Source of the DNA: a virus | Virus record (IMG/VR): IMGVR_UViG_3300010885_029968 | Coordinates: 1-24,261 of that record | DNA: 24,261 nt | Direction: 5' to 3' (one strand) | Part shown: positions 22,863 through 24,261 of the stretch, in pieces | Position numbering within the stretch: position 1 is the first letter of the stretch | How the letters are laid out: each line of letters opens with the position of its first letter | Position numbers and translations under genes: made by a program | The notes under the pieces: generated by a model | Seen by the model: the letters and a program-made list of their open reading frames with translations, nothing else | Told to the model about the DNA's origin: nothing | Database searches by the model: none

Positions 22863-22894
22863 AAGACCGCTACAATCGTAGCGGTCTTTTTTTT
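22863..22894 (+). terminator. Strong rho-independent terminator after giant gene
   Basis: AAGACCGCTAC and GTAGCGGTCTT form a perfect 11-base-pair stem with loop AATC and then an unbroken T-run. It separates the virion block from the small lysis-like block. Confidence 0.93.
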
Positions 22895-22914
22895 CGAGAG
22901 AAAGGGATGTCACG

Positions 22915-23154
22915 ATGGAATGGCAGGCGGTGGCGGCGAGTTCTGAGGCGGTGATTGCGTTTCTGGCGGTGGGCGGGGTGATCGGTGGCGGTATTCGTTT
23001 TTGTTACGTACTTTTTTCGAAGATCGACAGGATGACGGCGACGCTGGATGTATTGTCGAAGGCGCTGATCGGGACGGCGGACACGGTGCGCGATATCGAA
23101 AAGCGGGTGATTGTGCTGGAGCGGCATTACGCCATCAAGGAGACTAAGTCATGA
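22915..23154 (+). CDS. Small membrane protein, holin-like or lysis-associated
   Basis: A 79-residue protein with an N-terminal hydrophobic helix (AVIAFLAVGGVIGGGIRFCYV, about residues 12-33) and a C-terminal coiled coil (KIDRMTATLDVLSKAL, then TVRDIEKRVIVLERHY). One membrane helix with a cytoplasmic or periplasmic coiled tail recalls small phage lysis-accessory proteins (haemolysin XhlA-like layout, though here the helix is N-terminal). AAGGGA lies upstream. The TGA overlaps the start of the next membrane gene (ATGA), so they are coupled. It begins 20 bases after a strong terminator. No endolysin is visible in the window. Confidence 0.6.
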   Translation: MEWQAVAASSEAVIAFLAVGGVIGGGIRFCYVLFSKIDRMTATLDVLSKALIGTADTVRDIEKRVIVLERHYAIKETKS

Positions 23155-23354
23155 AGCCTGTGGAGATGGACGGATGGACGTATCGCCTACTGGCGGTATT
23201 GATTTTCGTGGTGTGTGTGGGGCTGATCGGGTGCTATATCACGCTGGAATTGATGGGGCGCACGGTTCCCCAGGCGATGGAGATCGGGATATGGGCGACA
23301 GCATCGTCGCTGGTGACATTGTTTTTACAGAAAAAGAAAGAGGATGAATCATGA
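23151..23354 (+). CDS. Putative holin (two membrane helices)
   Basis: A 67-residue protein with a short polar head, a strong helix (LLAVLIFVVCVGLIGCYITL, residues 13-32), a short loop, a second weaker helix (AMEIGIWATASSLVTLFL, about 42-59) and a charged tail QKKKEDES. Two helices plus a charged C terminus in under 70 residues is a common holin layout, which forms holes in the inner membrane for lysis. Start overlaps the previous stop, with AAGGAG upstream. Its stop overlaps the next start. The call rests on topology and neighbours, not on a family match. Confidence 0.55.
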   Translation: MKPVEMDGWTYRLLAVLIFVVCVGLIGCYITLELMGRTVPQAMEIGIWATASSLVTLFLQKKKEDES

Positions 23355-23554
23355 GCTGGTTATCGCAGGTTTTGAAGCGGGCGGTTGGTGCGCCAGAAAT
23401 CGATTTGATCAAGCTGGCGGAATCGAATCCTCTGGCGGCGGCGCTGATCAAGCCTCTGGAATGGGAGGCTATGAAGCGCGGGGTTGATGCGCTGGATGAT
23501 GCGACGTTTGAGGCGCTCCGGGTGGCGGTGAACAAGCGGGCGTTCAGAAAATAG
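23351..23554 (+). CDS. Small hypothetical protein after holin-like gene
   Basis: A 67-residue helical, soluble or peripheral protein: MSWLSQVLKRAVGAPEIDLI, then NPLAAALIKPLEWEAMKRGV, ending VAVNKRAFRK. No continuous membrane segment is seen, and the amphipathic N terminus could lie on a membrane. It overlaps the holin-like stop (ATGA) with GAGGA upstream, so it is the third gene of a coupled set. Family and role are not recognised. Confidence 0.6.
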   Translation: MSWLSQVLKRAVGAPEIDLIKLAESNPLAAALIKPLEWEAMKRGVDALDDATFEALRVAVNKRAFRK

Positions 23555-23565
23555 TTTTGAGAGAA

Positions 23566-23583
23566 TCTTACGCGAGCGTAAGA
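23566..23583 (+). promoter_or_regulatory. Stem-loop just upstream of the last ribosome site
   Basis: TCTTACG, loop CGAG, CGTAAGA form a seven-base-pair perfect stem one base before AAAGGAG of the final gene. No T-run follows. It could separate the two genes' mRNA segments or affect initiation. Confidence 0.45.
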
Positions 23584-23596
23584 AAAGGAGATTATT

Positions 23597-24261
23597 ATGG
23601 CTATGTATGTTCCTGAACAGGAAATTATCGGGCTGTCGGGGCAGATCACGACGGTTAATAACCTGCTGGATGCGGCGGGAAGCGGGGCGAATCCTCTGGA
23701 CTGCGCTCCGGGCGGGGTGAAGCTGAATACGTTATCGTTCGATATCACGACCAGCGGGGTAATTTCCGGCGGGACGATCACGCCGGAAATTTCGGCGGAC
23801 GGGGTTAACTGGAAGCCTGTGTTTGTGACGCAGATTAACGCTGCGGCTCAGGTGGTCTCAACGATATCCGTGTCTACGGCGGGGTCGTATCTGGTATCGA
23901 CAAGTTTTCGGTATTTCCGGTTGCGATTGTCGGCGGCGGTGACGGGCGGCGGCTCGGTGGCGGCGCGAGGATGGCTGTCTGCTGAATCAAATATGCCGGC
24001 TGTATTGCCGGTCGTTTTGAATAATGAGAATCCTATTGGCGCGACCAGTGACGCGGCGGCGTCGTCTGATACTGGCACGTTTTCCCTATTGGCGTTTTTT
24101 AAAAGGCTTCTGAATACCTATCTGTCGCCGCTACTGACGCGCTACCCTGCCGATATTGCCATTACCGGGTTAACCGGGCAATCGGCGACGGTGAACAACC
24201 TGCTTGACGGGGCGACGGCGGGTGCGGCGGTTACGGATTGTGCGCCAAATGGGACGTTGTA
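23597..24261 (+). CDS. Fibre-like beta-rich protein, 3' end outside window
   Basis: An open frame from ATG 23597, with AAAGGAG seven bases upstream, runs to the right edge without a stop (221 codons seen). It is rich in Gly, Ala, Thr and Ser. A near-copy of the N-terminal segment (IGLSGQITTVNNLLDAAGSG, residues 11-30) recurs at residue 190 (TGLTGQSATVNNLLDGATAG), each followed by a DCAP motif, so the protein has tandem domains of about 180 residues. The middle (TITPEISADGVNWKPVFVTQ, then YFRLRLSAAVTGGG) is a beta-sandwich pattern also seen in the cement protein. Repeated beta domains suit a tail fibre or surface protein. The function is not certain. Confidence 0.7.
   Translation, partial: MAMYVPEQEIIGLSGQITTVNNLLDAAGSGANPLDCAPGGVKLNTLSFDITTSGVISGGTITPEISADGVNWKPVFVTQINAAAQVVSTISVSTAGSYLVSTSFRYFRLRLSAAVTGGGSVAARGWLSAESNMPAVLPVVLNNENPIGATSDAAASSDTGTFSLLAFFKRLLNTYLSPLLTRYPADIAITGLTGQSATVNNLLDGATAGAAVTDCAPNGTL

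Overview
The window is a stretch of a tailed double-stranded DNA phage genome (Caudoviricetes). By gene content it is short-tailed (podovirus-like): it has terminase, portal, scaffold, capsid, capsid-cement, adaptor, nozzle and ejection-type proteins, but no recognisable tape measure, tail tube or sheath. The DNA is GC-rich, and the + strand is visibly richer in G than C, with many GCG, TCG, GTG and CGG codons. Nearly every gene lies on the + strand, most have Shine-Dalgarno sites of the AGGAG type, and the standard bacterial code works throughout. The host cannot be named from the sequence. No integrase, tRNA, CRISPR array or insertion sequence is visible.

Layout. Positions 2-831 hold four small basic proteins joined by overlapping stop and start codons. 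Positions 832-2881 hold the small and large terminase. Positions 2878-3627 hold four small genes, two of them tiny single-pass membrane proteins under 50 codons. Then come the portal (3632-5806), scaffold (5790-6683, probably with a TTG start), a terminator, the major capsid protein (6786-7844), a cement-like protein (7896-8279) and a second terminator. Positions 8341-9748 hold two tandem adaptor-like proteins. A small convergent membrane-protein gene at 9745-9906 is the only minus-strand gene I can support. Positions 9938-13468 hold a beta-rich protein and the large tail nozzle-like protein. Positions 13468-15938 hold a 51-residue coiled coil and two ejection-type proteins. After a tetranucleotide repeat and a terminator, one 2278-residue polyvalent protein (16004-22840) fills 28% of the window. 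After another strong terminator come three small genes (22915-23554), two of them holin-like, and then the start of a fibre-like gene that runs off the right edge.

How it works together. Terminase packages DNA through the portal into a shell of capsid protein built on the scaffold and sealed by the cement protein. Adaptors and nozzle close the portal. The two ejection-type proteins and the giant polyvalent protein are probably packed in the virion and enter the cell with the DNA. The giant protein carries a zinc-protease motif (HELGH), a DdrB-like ParB domain and polyvalent-protein-associated domains.

Most notable. Inside the giant ORF, an AT-richer segment (about 20330-21375) is followed by a 72-residue ORF in another frame (21375-21593). 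That ORF has a near-perfect ribosome binding site, and its frame, not the giant one, carries the GC-rich third positions. A terminator-like hairpin follows its stop. This looks like two genes fused across a still-coding small gene, or an imported cassette read through in frame. The second notable item is the lone minus-strand membrane gene, whose stop codon shares a TTAA with the stop of the adaptor-like gene facing it.
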